From: Tolypothrix bouteillei VB521301 | GTDB lineage: Bacteria; Cyanobacteriota; Cyanobacteriia; Cyanobacteriales; Nostocaceae | DNA length: 64,000 bases | Direction of reading: 5' to 3' | NCBI RefSeq assembly: GCF_000760695.4 | Contig: NZ_JHEG04000001.1 | Location: 4,002,452 to 4,066,451 of the forward strand | Part shown: positions 8,562 through 17,383 of the stretch, in pieces | Layout of the letters: each line of letters opens with the position of its first letter | How positions within the stretch are numbered: the first letter of the stretch is position 1 | The notes under the pieces: generated by a model | Told to the model about the DNA's origin: nothing | Database searches by the model: none | What the model saw: only the letters and a program-made list of their open reading frames with translations | Made by a program: the position numbers and the translations under genes

Positions 8562-9488
8562 TTAAGTAACGGCAAAGATTTTTGACAGTGTCATTGAAAG
8601 AGGTAGTAACAACAGGACGATTAACCCGTATGGCAAGCTAGCAAAACCAGCAGCTACTGTAGCATCTAATACAATTAGTGATAAAATACCCGCTCGTACA
8701 GCTATACGAATGTTTTCTGGGCTGGGTTTGCCAGTAGCATTTATAAAAGGTAGCAAGACTCGGATCGCTAGCAGTACAACAAATGGTAGTGCCGCAAGCA
8801 GGTGATAATTATTCAATAAACCCAAACCTAAAAGCCCGACAATAACCGTACTCATCAGCAGTAGCGCAATAATGCCAGTACTGACTTTACCTCCGTGTAC
8901 TTCACCTCGGCTTAAGGTAGTAATCGCAGCGATGTAAACAATAGGAATTAAAGAAAGAAGCCACCATTCTCCAATCATTGATGACATTGCACTCACGCCT
9001 AGCAGTAAGTTACAGCCGCGACACAACCCCATATTAAACGGTCCAAAAACAGGGTTATGCTTTCCCCAAGCATCATACAAAAGAGCCAATACAGCGATAC
9101 TACTAGCCAAAGTTACACTTAGCAAACTCACTTGCAAAGCTGCTAGGATACCTATGCATAAAAACAGGCTTCCTACGAGAATTGCCTCTGTACGAGATGT
9201 TCTTCCACTCGGAATAGGTCTTTCAGGTCGTTCTATAGCGTCTATATCGGCATCAAATACATCATTAAAAATAACACCTCCACCGTATAAACCCGTAGTT
9301 GATAACAGCAGCCATGCTAGTGATGATAAGTTATCTGACCCCCCAATGGCAGCTTGATTTGCAAGGACAATACTTCCTGAAGCTGCAAAACCTGCTAAAA
9401 TATCAGCCCATGCAGTGACAATGTTGGCTGGTCTCATTAACTGAAAATATGCCTGCAATCGCGGTTTTGTCAGAATTGCTGTGTTCAT
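8562..9488 (-). CDS. eboC: EboC, UbiA-family prenyltransferase-like membrane protein
   Basis: A 308-residue integral membrane protein with about eight or nine hydrophobic segments. The first Asp-rich motif of UbiA prenyltransferases is intact (NDVFDADID, residues 75-83, then ERPERPIPSGR). The second Asp motif is weak: YDAWGKHNPVFG and RGCNLLLG are recognisable as the region between. EboC is the membrane member of the Ebo set and is thought to work with the others in delivering the scytonemin precursor to the periplasm; a prenyl substrate has not been shown. A long stretch of taatggc repeats separates it from eboB upstream. Confidence 0.88.
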   Translation of the reverse strand: MNTAILTKPRLQAYFQLMRPANIVTAWADILAGFAASGSIVLANQAAIGGSDNLSSLAWLLLSTTGLYGGGVIFNDVFDADIDAIERPERPIPSGRTSRTEAILVGSLFLCIGILAALQVSLLSVTLASSIAVLALLYDAWGKHNPVFGPFNMGLCRGCNLLLGVSAMSSMIGEWWLLSLIPIVYIAAITTLSRGEVHGGKVSTGIIALLLMSTVIVGLLGLGLLNNYHLLAALPFVVLLAIRVLLPFINATGKPSPENIRIAVRAGILSLIVLDATVAAGFASLPYGLIVLLLLPLSMTLSKIFAVT

Positions 9489-9490
9489 AG

Positions 9491-9740
9491 TAAGGGCTAA
9501 TGGCTAATGGCTAATGGCTAATGGCTGATGGCTAATGGCTAATGGCTAATGGCTGATGGCTAATGGCTAATGGCTAATGGCTAATGGCTAATGGCTAATG
9601 GCTAATGGCTAATGGCTAATTGCTGATGGCTAATGGCTAATGGCTAATGGTGAGTCCAGTCCTGTAGGCGGGTTTCCCGCGCCCTGGGAACTGGCGAACA
9701 AGGGATGGCTAATGGCTAATGGCTGAGGGCTGAGGGCTGA
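9491..9740. repeat. tandem heptanucleotide repeats (taatggc) with an embedded dispersed repeat
   Basis: From about 9491 to 9648 the unit taatggc is repeated some twenty times, with rare variants (tgatggc, taattgc). A 50-bp dispersed repeat (9650-9700, core ggcgggtttcccgcgcc) interrupts it and the heptamers resume to about 9740, changing to gagggct. It fills the 328-bp gap between eboB and eboC within the operon. Such short tandemly repeated sequences are common in heterocystous cyanobacteria; the reverse unit recurs at 9775-9813. Confidence 0.9.
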
Positions 9741-9816
9741 GGGCTAATGGCTAATAGGTAATGCAATTAACAATTAGCTATTAGCTATTAGCTATTAGCA
9801 ATTAGCTATTAGCTCT

Positions 9817-10728
9817 TTACTCAATAAGTGCATATTCGCGAGCGGGAGTTTCTACAACAGGTTTTTGTCCCCGCAGTACGGAGTTCCCATTAAATAACTG
9901 GCGTTGATCTATGGGTGATGGATTGAGCCAGTCTGATTCTTTCATTTGACCGCTTTGGCTGTAAGCTAGAAGTGCGTTTTCATAACAAACGGCTCGCACG
10001 TCTGCTTCTGGAATTCCTCTGTCTAGCATCAGTCGAGCTGTTTTGGGTACTGCTAGCGGATCGCTCACTCCCCAATCAGCACTGCTGTCTACAATAATGC
10101 GATCGCACCCGTATTGGCGAACTATTTCTACCATGCGAGCATTACCCATTTTTGTGTTTGGGTAAATTGTAAAAGCTGCCCAAAAACCGCGTTCTAAAAC
10201 TTCTTGCACGGTTTCTTCGTTGTTGTGATCTACAATGACTTGTGATGGTTTTAATCCGTGCTCCAAGCATACATCCATACTGCGACTGGTTCCTGCTTTT
10301 TTATCGCGATGTGGTGTATGAATCATTACCAGCATATCCAATTCTTTTGCCAACTCCAACTGCAAGCGGAAGTATTTGTCTTCTGCAGGAGTCATATCGT
10401 CGTAGCCAATTTCACCAATCGCAACGACACCTTCTTTACAGGCGTACAGGGGTAACAACTCCATAACTTGCTCTGCTAGAGGTTCGTTGTTCGCTTCTTT
10501 GGAGTTTAACCCAATTGTACAGTAATGCTTTATACCAAACTGTGCGGCACGAAATCGTTCCCACCCAACTAGGCTGCTAAAGTAATCTTGGTAAGAACCA
10601 ACACTAGTACGGGGTTGTCCAAACCAAAATGCTGGCTCAATAACTGCTACAATTCCAGCTTGACGCATCATCTGATAATCGTCGGTAGTGCGGGAACTCA
10701 TGTGAATGTGAGGATCTATAAACATCAT
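9817..10728 (-). CDS. eboB: EboB, TatD-family metal-dependent hydrolase
   Basis: A 303-residue TatD/amidohydrolase barrel. MMFIDPHIHMSSRT carries the HxH metal pair (residues 7-9), GEIGYDDMTP the Glu ligand, MIHTPHRDKKAG the third His region, IVDHNNEETV the fourth and IIVDSSADWGVSDPLAVP the terminal Asp. All expected ligands are present. In ebo clusters this protein is EboB; its substrate is not known, and other TatD proteins act as DNases or lactonases. The start at 10728 gives MM; the second Met is equally possible. It lies 87 bp downstream of eboA. Confidence 0.88.
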   Translation of the reverse strand: MMFIDPHIHMSSRTTDDYQMMRQAGIVAVIEPAFWFGQPRTSVGSYQDYFSSLVGWERFRAAQFGIKHYCTIGLNSKEANNEPLAEQVMELLPLYACKEGVVAIGEIGYDDMTPAEDKYFRLQLELAKELDMLVMIHTPHRDKKAGTSRSMDVCLEHGLKPSQVIVDHNNEETVQEVLERGFWAAFTIYPNTKMGNARMVEIVRQYGCDRIIVDSSADWGVSDPLAVPKTARLMLDRGIPEADVRAVCYENALLAYSQSGQMKESDWLNPSPIDQRQLFNGNSVLRGQKPVVETPAREYALIE

Positions 10729-10815
10729 CTAGGTTAGTGGCTAGTGGTTGATGGTTGGTGGTTGGTGGTCGGTGCTTGCTAGTCAGTAGTTAGTCTTTAA
10801 TAGAACAACTAACGA

Positions 10816-11709
10816 CTAACCACTAACCAAACTCTCCCAAGAAATCCGCCCTGCTTGAATTTCAGCTTGTAAGTTGGGATAGCGATTGAGTATTTCTTGG
10901 GCTGCTTTTTCGGGACACTCAAAACAGGCGATCGCAGCAGCTGCTTGTTGGATGGGATCGGTGTCTTGTATAACTCGCTCTAAATCCTCTAACATTGAAC
11001 CCTTGGCAAATTTTCCAACTAAACGCCAAAGTTCGGGCGAGACCGTGCGCTTAGCAGACCAACGTTCGTGGGCGTAATCAACAAGCATTCTTGCAAGTAC
11101 TGGATTTGCGCGGCGATCGATCCCTTGGATTAAATGTAGGGGGCTACCTACAAACAAAGCTTTCAGGACTATCTGATTCCATGCGATATCATCAAGATAT
11201 TCACAGGGATAGGGATTCCGCAAAGCAATGGCATTAAACACTGCTGTCATATTGCTGCGAACTCCTTCTGCAGCACGGGCGCGAAGCCTTTCTGGATAAT
11301 GTAGCAGTGGTAAAGCTTGGTAAAGTGCAACAAGTTCTCCTACATCAGCAGCTGCGAAAACTTGCTCTAGGGTTTGCAAGTACTTCTCTATGTCACTTTG
11401 AGGTAAAGACAGCAATAAAAGTGTACGAGCTGCTTGGTCTACACTCCAATGAGAAGGGAACCAACCTTTCCTTACTGCTGAAGCAGTTTCTAGATCTTCT
11501 AAGGTTAAATTTAAGTCATTTTTGCCTGTATAGCGAGGGACAGCACTGAAAGTAGTGAAAAACACTCGCACGCTAGCACCATTTTCTATTTGTGCTTTTT
11601 TGGTAGTCAACCAGTTGAAACTTTCTTCCTCAACTCTTAGTGAGAGCCAACCATAAAGTAAATCAGTTACATTAACATTTATTCTTTTTAAAGAAATTGT
11701 AGCAACCAT
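10816..11709 (-). CDS. eboA: EboA family protein
   Basis: A 297-residue mostly helical soluble protein with no signal peptide. LTTKKAQIENGASVRVFFTTFSAVPRY, YPCEYLDDIAWNQIVLKALFVG and IDRRANPVLARMLVDYAHERWSA are hallmarks of the EboA family, the first gene of the ebo operon. The family has no established biochemical activity; genetic work in Nostoc links the ebo operon to export of the scytonemin monomer. It follows scyF after 266 bp (with a hairpin in the gap) and is followed by eboB after 87 bp. Confidence 0.88.
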   Translation of the reverse strand: MVATISLKRINVNVTDLLYGWLSLRVEEESFNWLTTKKAQIENGASVRVFFTTFSAVPRYTGKNDLNLTLEDLETASAVRKGWFPSHWSVDQAARTLLLLSLPQSDIEKYLQTLEQVFAAADVGELVALYQALPLLHYPERLRARAAEGVRSNMTAVFNAIALRNPYPCEYLDDIAWNQIVLKALFVGSPLHLIQGIDRRANPVLARMLVDYAHERWSAKRTVSPELWRLVGKFAKGSMLEDLERVIQDTDPIQQAAAAIACFECPEKAAQEILNRYPNLQAEIQAGRISWESLVSG

Positions 11710-11845
11710 AGCATGGAAGGAATGTGAGTTTAATGAGATAACAAAAGACAGTTGATAGAGAAAAGGCTTGAATAATTGAATATTACTGAAGCGAGGAAAT
11801 AAATATATATGTTGATTGTTGTCGATGTGTTAATAAACGAGTAGC

Positions 11846-11893
11846 GTGGGAAATGTCCACCACTAAGTATCTAAGTGGTGGATATCGCCCACC
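11846..11893. repeat. imperfect hairpin between scyF and eboA
   Basis: Arms gtgggaaatgtccaccact and agtggtggatatcgcccac pair over most of their length around a short loop. It could attenuate transcription from the scy genes into the ebo genes. No T-run is obvious, and it resembles dispersed cyanobacterial hairpin repeats. Confidence 0.5.
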
Positions 11894-11975
11894 CTATGTA
11901 TTGTGTTCAATGATTAGTAAAAGACAACTTTCGATTTATTTCCCACAACAAACTGTATGAGAGACTCAACGAAAG

Positions 11976-13160
11976 TTATCCCTCTACACTTACGGTTGAA
12001 TTTTTGCGATTTTTCCGCAGTTTGGATATGACAACGCCAAATCCCAGCAATCCTAAACCCAATACGGATGTAGGTTCGGGTACTTTTGCACCGGGTTTGT
12101 TGTCCACGTTTAACACTTGAACGCGACCTTGGAAAAAGTCACCAACATAGAGTTTGCCTCTATCGTAGTGTAAACCAGCAGTCCAGTTGAAGACCCCAGG
12201 TTCGAGAACAAGGGGATTACCAAAAGGAGGACCGCTTTGATCGGGAGGTGGTACAACTTCACCAGCTGCGTTGCGAGCGGGTTCGCCATATGCAGTTAGG
12301 AAATTACCATCCTTGTCAAATACCTGGATGCGGCTGTTTTGAGAATCAGCTACGTAAATATTTTCGTACTCGTCTACTTCTACACCAATTGGCTCTCTTA
12401 ATTGTCCGAGTTCGGAACCGCGAGAACCAAAAGCAAACAGAGCGTTACCGTCTGAATCTAAAACTTGAACGCGACCGTTATATTGATCGCCTACGTAAAT
12501 TCTTCCGGTATTTGGAGAAACGCTTATGCCTGCGGGACCGACGTACTGTCCCAACTCGCTACCATTGCTACCAACAGTTTTAACGAGTTCGCCAGTATTG
12601 GCATTATATACCTTAACTACGTCAGCACTAAAATCAGTTATCCAGATATTGCCTTTTTTATCAAAAGACATACCACCAGGTCCAAAGAAGAGTCTACCTT
12701 GTACGGGTCCTCCAAAGGAGCCATAGGATCTGATATATTCACCAGTGTTAGGATTGTACACGTCAATTTCACTGTTAAATACATCACCTACATGTAGGTT
12801 ACCAGTTACCGGGTCAAATTTTACGTCTGCTGGTTCGTCAAATCCTTCTCCTTTTCCTTGGCGACCGCTACCGATCGCTCTAAGATAGTTACCTTGTTGG
12901 TCAAATACGTCAACGCGGTTACCGACGTTTGGATTGAAAGAACCGTCTGGATTGAGACCTCGACCGTTACTGACAAATAACTGATTGGTGGAGTCTTGGA
13001 CTCCCAGACCTTGAGGAACAAAAAGTTGTCCGGGGGCTAAACCGGGACTGCTAAGACTCTTATCGTATGTTAAGGTAACAGCTTTAGCTTGAGCTGCTGC
13101 AGTTCCTACCATAACGCTAGCACTGACTAAGGCAACTGATAAATTCTTTACTAATCCCAT
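11976..13160 (-). CDS. scyF: ScyF, secreted NHL-repeat protein with PEP-CTERM tail
   Basis: A 394-residue protein: signal peptide (residues 1-27, cut near AQAKA), then about six NHL beta-propeller blades (repeats such as PAGISVSPNTGRIYVGDQYNGRVQVLDSDG written in short variants), then a PEP-CTERM tail (KVPEPTSVLG, hydrophobic helix, RKNRKN). In Nostoc punctiforme, deletion of scyF lowers but does not abolish scytonemin, so it is an accessory factor. The signal peptide and sorting tail place it outside the cytoplasm, where the monomer is thought to be finished. It lies 156 bp after scyE. Confidence 0.92.
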   Translation of the reverse strand: MGLVKNLSVALVSASVMVGTAAAQAKAVTLTYDKSLSSPGLAPGQLFVPQGLGVQDSTNQLFVSNGRGLNPDGSFNPNVGNRVDVFDQQGNYLRAIGSGRQGKGEGFDEPADVKFDPVTGNLHVGDVFNSEIDVYNPNTGEYIRSYGSFGGPVQGRLFFGPGGMSFDKKGNIWITDFSADVVKVYNANTGELVKTVGSNGSELGQYVGPAGISVSPNTGRIYVGDQYNGRVQVLDSDGNALFAFGSRGSELGQLREPIGVEVDEYENIYVADSQNSRIQVFDKDGNFLTAYGEPARNAAGEVVPPPDQSGPPFGNPLVLEPGVFNWTAGLHYDRGKLYVGDFFQGRVQVLNVDNKPGAKVPEPTSVLGLGLLGFGVVISKLRKNRKNSTVSVEG

Positions 13161-13316
13161 AATGACTTCTCAATGTGATGAGTTATACTTTGGTTGTGTT
13201 TGCGTTCTCAGACTCAGTCTGAGGATTTTGGATTTGAGTTGCTGCCTTTCTAACCACTCTTTTAGGCAGCAACTTAATTTCTCAGTCATTCTTAGAAATT
13301 TGCTAAGACATGGGGA

Positions 13317-14633
13317 TTATAGAATTTCTACCTTAGCAAGTAACTCTTCTTGGCGCTTGCGCTTTAACATCCTACCTGCAAATCCAGCAACCGCTACCAA
13401 TCCAAATACAGCCGCAGGTTCTGGTACCTTCTTAGATCCACCTTCACCTTCTTCAAGGTCAAACGCAAGGACTGTTCCTTGTTTTGCAAATCGGCTACCA
13501 GCTACTGCGTATAATTTACCGTCAGGACCAAAATCTAAAACGCTAGCTGCACCAAGTTCCGGACCGCTGTAGACCGTTTCGCGAGTTCCATCAGTCGCTA
13601 CTTTAATGATAGAACCGCTCTTATCTCCACCTGGTGCTAGAGCTTCCCATTCAGGAGTATTGTAGTGCTGCAACACATATAGCTCGCCTCGTTCGTTGAA
13701 AGCTAAATCTGTGAGCTGTGTGAAGCCTTCGGCAACAGTTGTAAATTGCTCCAAATCATCACTGATTTTCCAAACTCTTGCCCTACCCTCTGGATAAGGG
13801 AAGAAAGTGTATTCAGTGGCATAGAGAGACCCATCTGGACCTATTTTAATTCCTGTAGGTACTGATTGCTCTGTTGGTTGGAAAGCAATAGATTGATCCG
13901 CTCCTAGACCCAAAGCTTCAGGGCTGGGGAATTTCAGCTCGTCAACAGGTACGTTTTGTCTGGGGAATGCATTAACTTTTACAATACCTTCGCCATTCAA
14001 TCCCACTTTGTATATAACGTTTGCACCCCCGTCTGTAACGTAAGCATAACCATCCTTGATTGCTAAGCTGTAGGGATTAACAATTAAATCTGTGCCATCA
14101 GGATTGAATTCGGTCTCATATTTCGCAAAATCGGCGAGGCTTTTCTTCTCACCAGTGTTCAAGTCTATTTCGTAAAGCTGTGCAAGTGTAGGAACTTCTA
14201 AGACGCTATCGCGATTTCTAGGATCGCCAGCCATACCATATACAAGATAAGCTTTGCCGTTATAAAACTGAAGATCTGCAGGACCAGCTCCTTGATCTTG
14301 TAAGGGTTGTTGTGCTAGAGACGGAAGGTTACTAAGAACACGTTCTGATTGACCGGTCGTTACATCAACTTTGGTGATCGCACCGGTATCGCCAGCACAA
14401 ATAGGAACGTATTGGGTACTTGGTGATGGTGTACATCTTCTACCACCATCGCCATCGCCTCCCACACCACCTTCTGATAGGTAAAGATAGCCATCAGGAC
14501 TGAAGGTCGCATGATTGACGTTATCAAAACCGGAAGCCACTGTCTTAAAAGTTACAGCCTGTGCAGCGCTTGTTCCGCTAGCGGTTGCAGCACAAAACGT
14601 AAATAATGCAAGGGCAAATGACTTGAATTTCAT
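13317..14633 (-). CDS. scyE: ScyE, secreted NHL-type propeller with PEP-CTERM tail
   Basis: A 438-residue protein starting MKFKSFALALFTFCAATASG, which aligns with the signal peptide of ScyD; the longer frame from 14720 adds 29 residues that spoil the signal, so 14633 is preferred. The body is a beta-propeller with repeats such as GFDNVNHATFSPDGYLYLSE and PTGIKIGPDGSLYATEY. It ends in KKVPEPAAVFG, a hydrophobic helix and RMLKRKRQEE, a PEP-CTERM tail. ScyE is required for scytonemin in Nostoc punctiforme, although its reaction is not known. It is clearly homologous to ScyD, which lies upstream. A 318-bp gap separates the two. Confidence 0.92.
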   Translation of the reverse strand: MKFKSFALALFTFCAATASGTSAAQAVTFKTVASGFDNVNHATFSPDGYLYLSEGGVGGDGDGGRRCTPSPSTQYVPICAGDTGAITKVDVTTGQSERVLSNLPSLAQQPLQDQGAGPADLQFYNGKAYLVYGMAGDPRNRDSVLEVPTLAQLYEIDLNTGEKKSLADFAKYETEFNPDGTDLIVNPYSLAIKDGYAYVTDGGANVIYKVGLNGEGIVKVNAFPRQNVPVDELKFPSPEALGLGADQSIAFQPTEQSVPTGIKIGPDGSLYATEYTFFPYPEGRARVWKISDDLEQFTTVAEGFTQLTDLAFNERGELYVLQHYNTPEWEALAPGGDKSGSIIKVATDGTRETVYSGPELGAASVLDFGPDGKLYAVAGSRFAKQGTVLAFDLEEGEGGSKKVPEPAAVFGLVAVAGFAGRMLKRKRQEELLAKVEIL

Positions 14634-14951
14634 ATTTGCTGAAATTGAGTGTTGGTAGTTTGTGGAATGTTGGACAGCGTTATAAATAAGAAGCCCCAAT
14701 GACTGGGATTTAAATATCAAGCATCCCTCTTACAGCGACTTACAGCGATAAGTAGCCAGTCATAACTGGTCACTTATAACTAATAGCCGATCGGGTTGAC
14801 TTGAAACTTTTTGAAAAAGTCTGAAGGTTCAACAAGAATCAAGGATGAAAGTAGCTTTTCAGTATGTGAAAGTTCTTTTGTTTAGCGTTTTTCAGCCTTA
14901 TATCTGGGAATTTAAGGCATTTTTCATCCTTTATTCTTTATCCTTCATCCT

Positions 14952-16214
14952 TTACATATGAGGTGCTTTTCGCTTACCTTTGCGTAACTGATAAATGCTG
15001 AAAGCACCTAATCCTAAAATGCTTAAAGTGGAGGTGGGTTCGGGAACAGATTTTGAATTATTAACTCTTAAAACTTGTCCTTTTCCTGGAACACCACTTC
15101 GATTTGCTATGTAAACACTACCATCGGAACCGATCGCCAGACCACCAGGTCCTTCCAGTCCGTTACCGCTAAGCAGAGTTGTACGGGTGCCATCGGGTGC
15201 TACTTTGATAACAGAACCATTTAGATTGCCCGTCCAAGATGGTTGATTTGCATACTGCAAAGCATACAAATTTCCTTCCGTATCAAAGGCTAGATCCCGA
15301 AGTTGTGTAAAATTTTCTGCATAAACTGTAGGTTGACCATCAGAGCCTACTCGGTATATTTTAGCTCCTCCTTCCGGAAAAGGAAAGCCAGTAAATATGC
15401 TTACGTAATAAGCACCATCTGGACCTTTAGCAATACCTGTAGGAACTGCTTGTGTGGAAAACTCGGTCACTGGCGGTGGTTCGGGAGAATCTGGAACTTC
15501 AGATGGTTCGACAGATGGAGTGTTAGATGGCGGGAAAACAGGATTTGCGATCGTTTGCTTGGGAATAACTGCGATCGCCCTCAAATTGCTTCCGTCAGTG
15601 CTAACACTGAGCAAGTCGTTTGCACTTGAATCAACGACAACAAAATTATTACCATCTAGCAAAAAAGATATTGGGCTACTACTTATATTTTCTCCATCTG
15701 GATTGTTAGCTAATTCATAACTGGCTATATCAGAAACACTAGTCCAAGTATTTGTATTAAAGTCAGGAGCAATAATTTTTCCAAGATCGGTATCACCTAA
15801 TATATTGTTACGAAAGCTTGGATTAGCTCCCAACGCCGTTACGATATACGGTTTTCCAGTTGAATCAAATAGTATACTGCGAGGACCAGCAGCTTGGGCA
15901 CCACTAGAGGCGCTTATAGAAGGAAGCCCGGTGAGAACGCGTTCTTGCTTCCCATCTTTAATTCTTGTAACAGCACCGGTCGCTCCGTAACACAAATTGT
16001 CACCTTGACCGCTTGGGGGTGGGACACAAGGACCGCTTCCGCCTTTCCCGGCTTCTACAGCATAAATACTACCGTCAGGACCGATGCTTAGACCTTGTAC
16101 GTTGTCAAGACCGTCAGCAATAACCGTAAACGATGCAGCTTTTGCTGCGTTCATGCCAAAAAGAGTCGCAACGCAAAAAGAAAGAAGTGTTGTGGTGATA
16201 TGCTTGAGTTTCAT
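14952..16214 (-). CDS. scyD: ScyD, secreted NHL-type propeller with PEP-CTERM tail
   Basis: A 420-residue protein with a signal peptide (MKLKHITTTLLSFCVATLFG, cut near AAKA), a propeller with blades such as LDNVQGLSIGPDGSIYAVEA and PTGIAKGPDGAYYVSIF, a Pro-rich loop (SNTPSVEPSEVPDSPEPPP, about residues 230-248) and a PEP-CTERM tail (KSVPEPTSTLS, helix, RKGKRK). It shares order and motifs with ScyE, consistent with a duplication. In Nostoc punctiforme scyD can be deleted without losing scytonemin, yet it is retained here intact. It lies 201 bp after scyC. Confidence 0.92.
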   Translation of the reverse strand: MKLKHITTTLLSFCVATLFGMNAAKAASFTVIADGLDNVQGLSIGPDGSIYAVEAGKGGSGPCVPPPSGQGDNLCYGATGAVTRIKDGKQERVLTGLPSISASSGAQAAGPRSILFDSTGKPYIVTALGANPSFRNNILGDTDLGKIIAPDFNTNTWTSVSDIASYELANNPDGENISSSPISFLLDGNNFVVVDSSANDLLSVSTDGSNLRAIAVIPKQTIANPVFPPSNTPSVEPSEVPDSPEPPPVTEFSTQAVPTGIAKGPDGAYYVSIFTGFPFPEGGAKIYRVGSDGQPTVYAENFTQLRDLAFDTEGNLYALQYANQPSWTGNLNGSVIKVAPDGTRTTLLSGNGLEGPGGLAIGSDGSVYIANRSGVPGKGQVLRVNNSKSVPEPTSTLSILGLGAFSIYQLRKGKRKAPHM

Positions 16215-16415
16215 CGTCTTGTAAATGGTTATTGGTTAGTAGTTAGTAGTTATTGCTTATTGATAAGTAGCTAAGTACTCTACTAACAACTAACAACTAA
16301 CAAATCACTAGTACAGTAGGGCGTAAATAAGGCAAGCATTAATAAGAAGCAAGAAGCATATATTCAAAGTTTTTGAACCTTCTGCCCTCTGCCTCCGGAC
16401 TTCTGCCTTCATGTA

Positions 16416-17372
16416 CTAGTGACTGTTTGGCATATAACTCAAACCTTGAGCTAAGGTATTTAAATTACCTGCTTTAGCTTCCAAAAGACGTTTAATATTT
16501 AAACTTTCAGAGCCAAAGTCTTCAATTTGAAGTTTGCCATGAGGAAGTTGCTCGCCAGCTTTCCAAAATGTAATCCGGTGTTGGATAAAACCTGGAGCAT
16601 TGGGATCGCCAAAAGCATAAGAAGTTGGAATTAACAACACCGGAGAGCGTTGATAAAATCCATAGTCTGGGTAATAAAATTCATGCTCTAGCAAATACCA
16701 TTTGCTGACAGGTTGCAGTCGCTGGGTTACCTTCACCTTTTGGTTGTACTCATCGCGAAACTCACCTGAAGAACCAGCAATCTCACCATCTGCATGCAGC
16801 AAGTGCGCCCAATCATCCATGTTCTTGAGATCTGATAAAAACTCAATACCCATTTCTATGGGGGCATTAACATAGATAGTATCGGTGTCAATATAATAGC
16901 GTCCTTTAGCTGCAGAGGTAAGACCAGCTTTGCGCTCTAAGTTACCCTTGAGGGAACGACACTCGGAAGTATGTACCGTGTGAATTCCCTCCATGATTAA
17001 TGGCGATCGCCGTTTTGGATCGACAAAGCTAATCCAGTGCAAGTAGACGCCTTTTTCATCAGTTCCCGGCTCAATGTAATCGGGAGAAAACAGTAGGACG
17101 GGATAAACCTGATAGTATTTCTGATACTCCAACCCGCAATGCCATTCGATGCCATGAAAATGCGGGTGGTCTAATTTCTTAACGTGATAGTAGAGCTTTG
17201 TTTGGTAGCCAGATGCAGTTCCCAGCCAGGTATCTTCATCAACTTGCTCTTGCATCCGGCTGTAGAGCGTCCATTCGTCTAAGTTTTTTAGACTACAGAG
17301 GTAGTCATAAGCAGTCTCTGGCGCAGTCGCAATATACGCGGATGTTGCAAATGTATTTCTTTCCGTTACCAT
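16416..17372 (-). CDS. scyC: ScyC, cyclase of the scytonemin pathway (two SRPBCC-like halves)
   Basis: A 318-residue soluble protein. The two halves (about 1-155 and 156-318) resemble each other: ATAPETAYDYLCSLKNLDEW versus VNAPIEMGIEFLSDLKNMDDW, so it is an internal duplication of a START/SRPBCC-like fold. ScyC is known to cyclise and decarboxylate the ScyA beta-keto-acid product into the tricyclic ketone that is the scytonemin monomer. It has no signal peptide and so acts in the cytoplasm. It starts 11 bp after the scyB stop, so the two are almost certainly co-transcribed. Confidence 0.93.
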   Translation of the reverse strand: MVTERNTFATSAYIATAPETAYDYLCSLKNLDEWTLYSRMQEQVDEDTWLGTASGYQTKLYYHVKKLDHPHFHGIEWHCGLEYQKYYQVYPVLLFSPDYIEPGTDEKGVYLHWISFVDPKRRSPLIMEGIHTVHTSECRSLKGNLERKAGLTSAAKGRYYIDTDTIYVNAPIEMGIEFLSDLKNMDDWAHLLHADGEIAGSSGEFRDEYNQKVKVTQRLQPVSKWYLLEHEFYYPDYGFYQRSPVLLIPTSYAFGDPNAPGFIQHRITFWKAGEQLPHGKLQIEDFGSESLNIKRLLEAKAGNLNTLAQGLSYMPNSH

Positions 17373-17383
17373 TTGTGTCTCCT

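Noticed and set aside
9491..9813. Possible CRISPR array in the heptamer repeats
   Set aside because: Units are seven bases in direct tandem with no unique spacers.
13317..14720. scyE start at 14720
   Set aside because: Adds 29 residues before a clear signal peptide; the ATG at 14633 aligns with the ScyD start.
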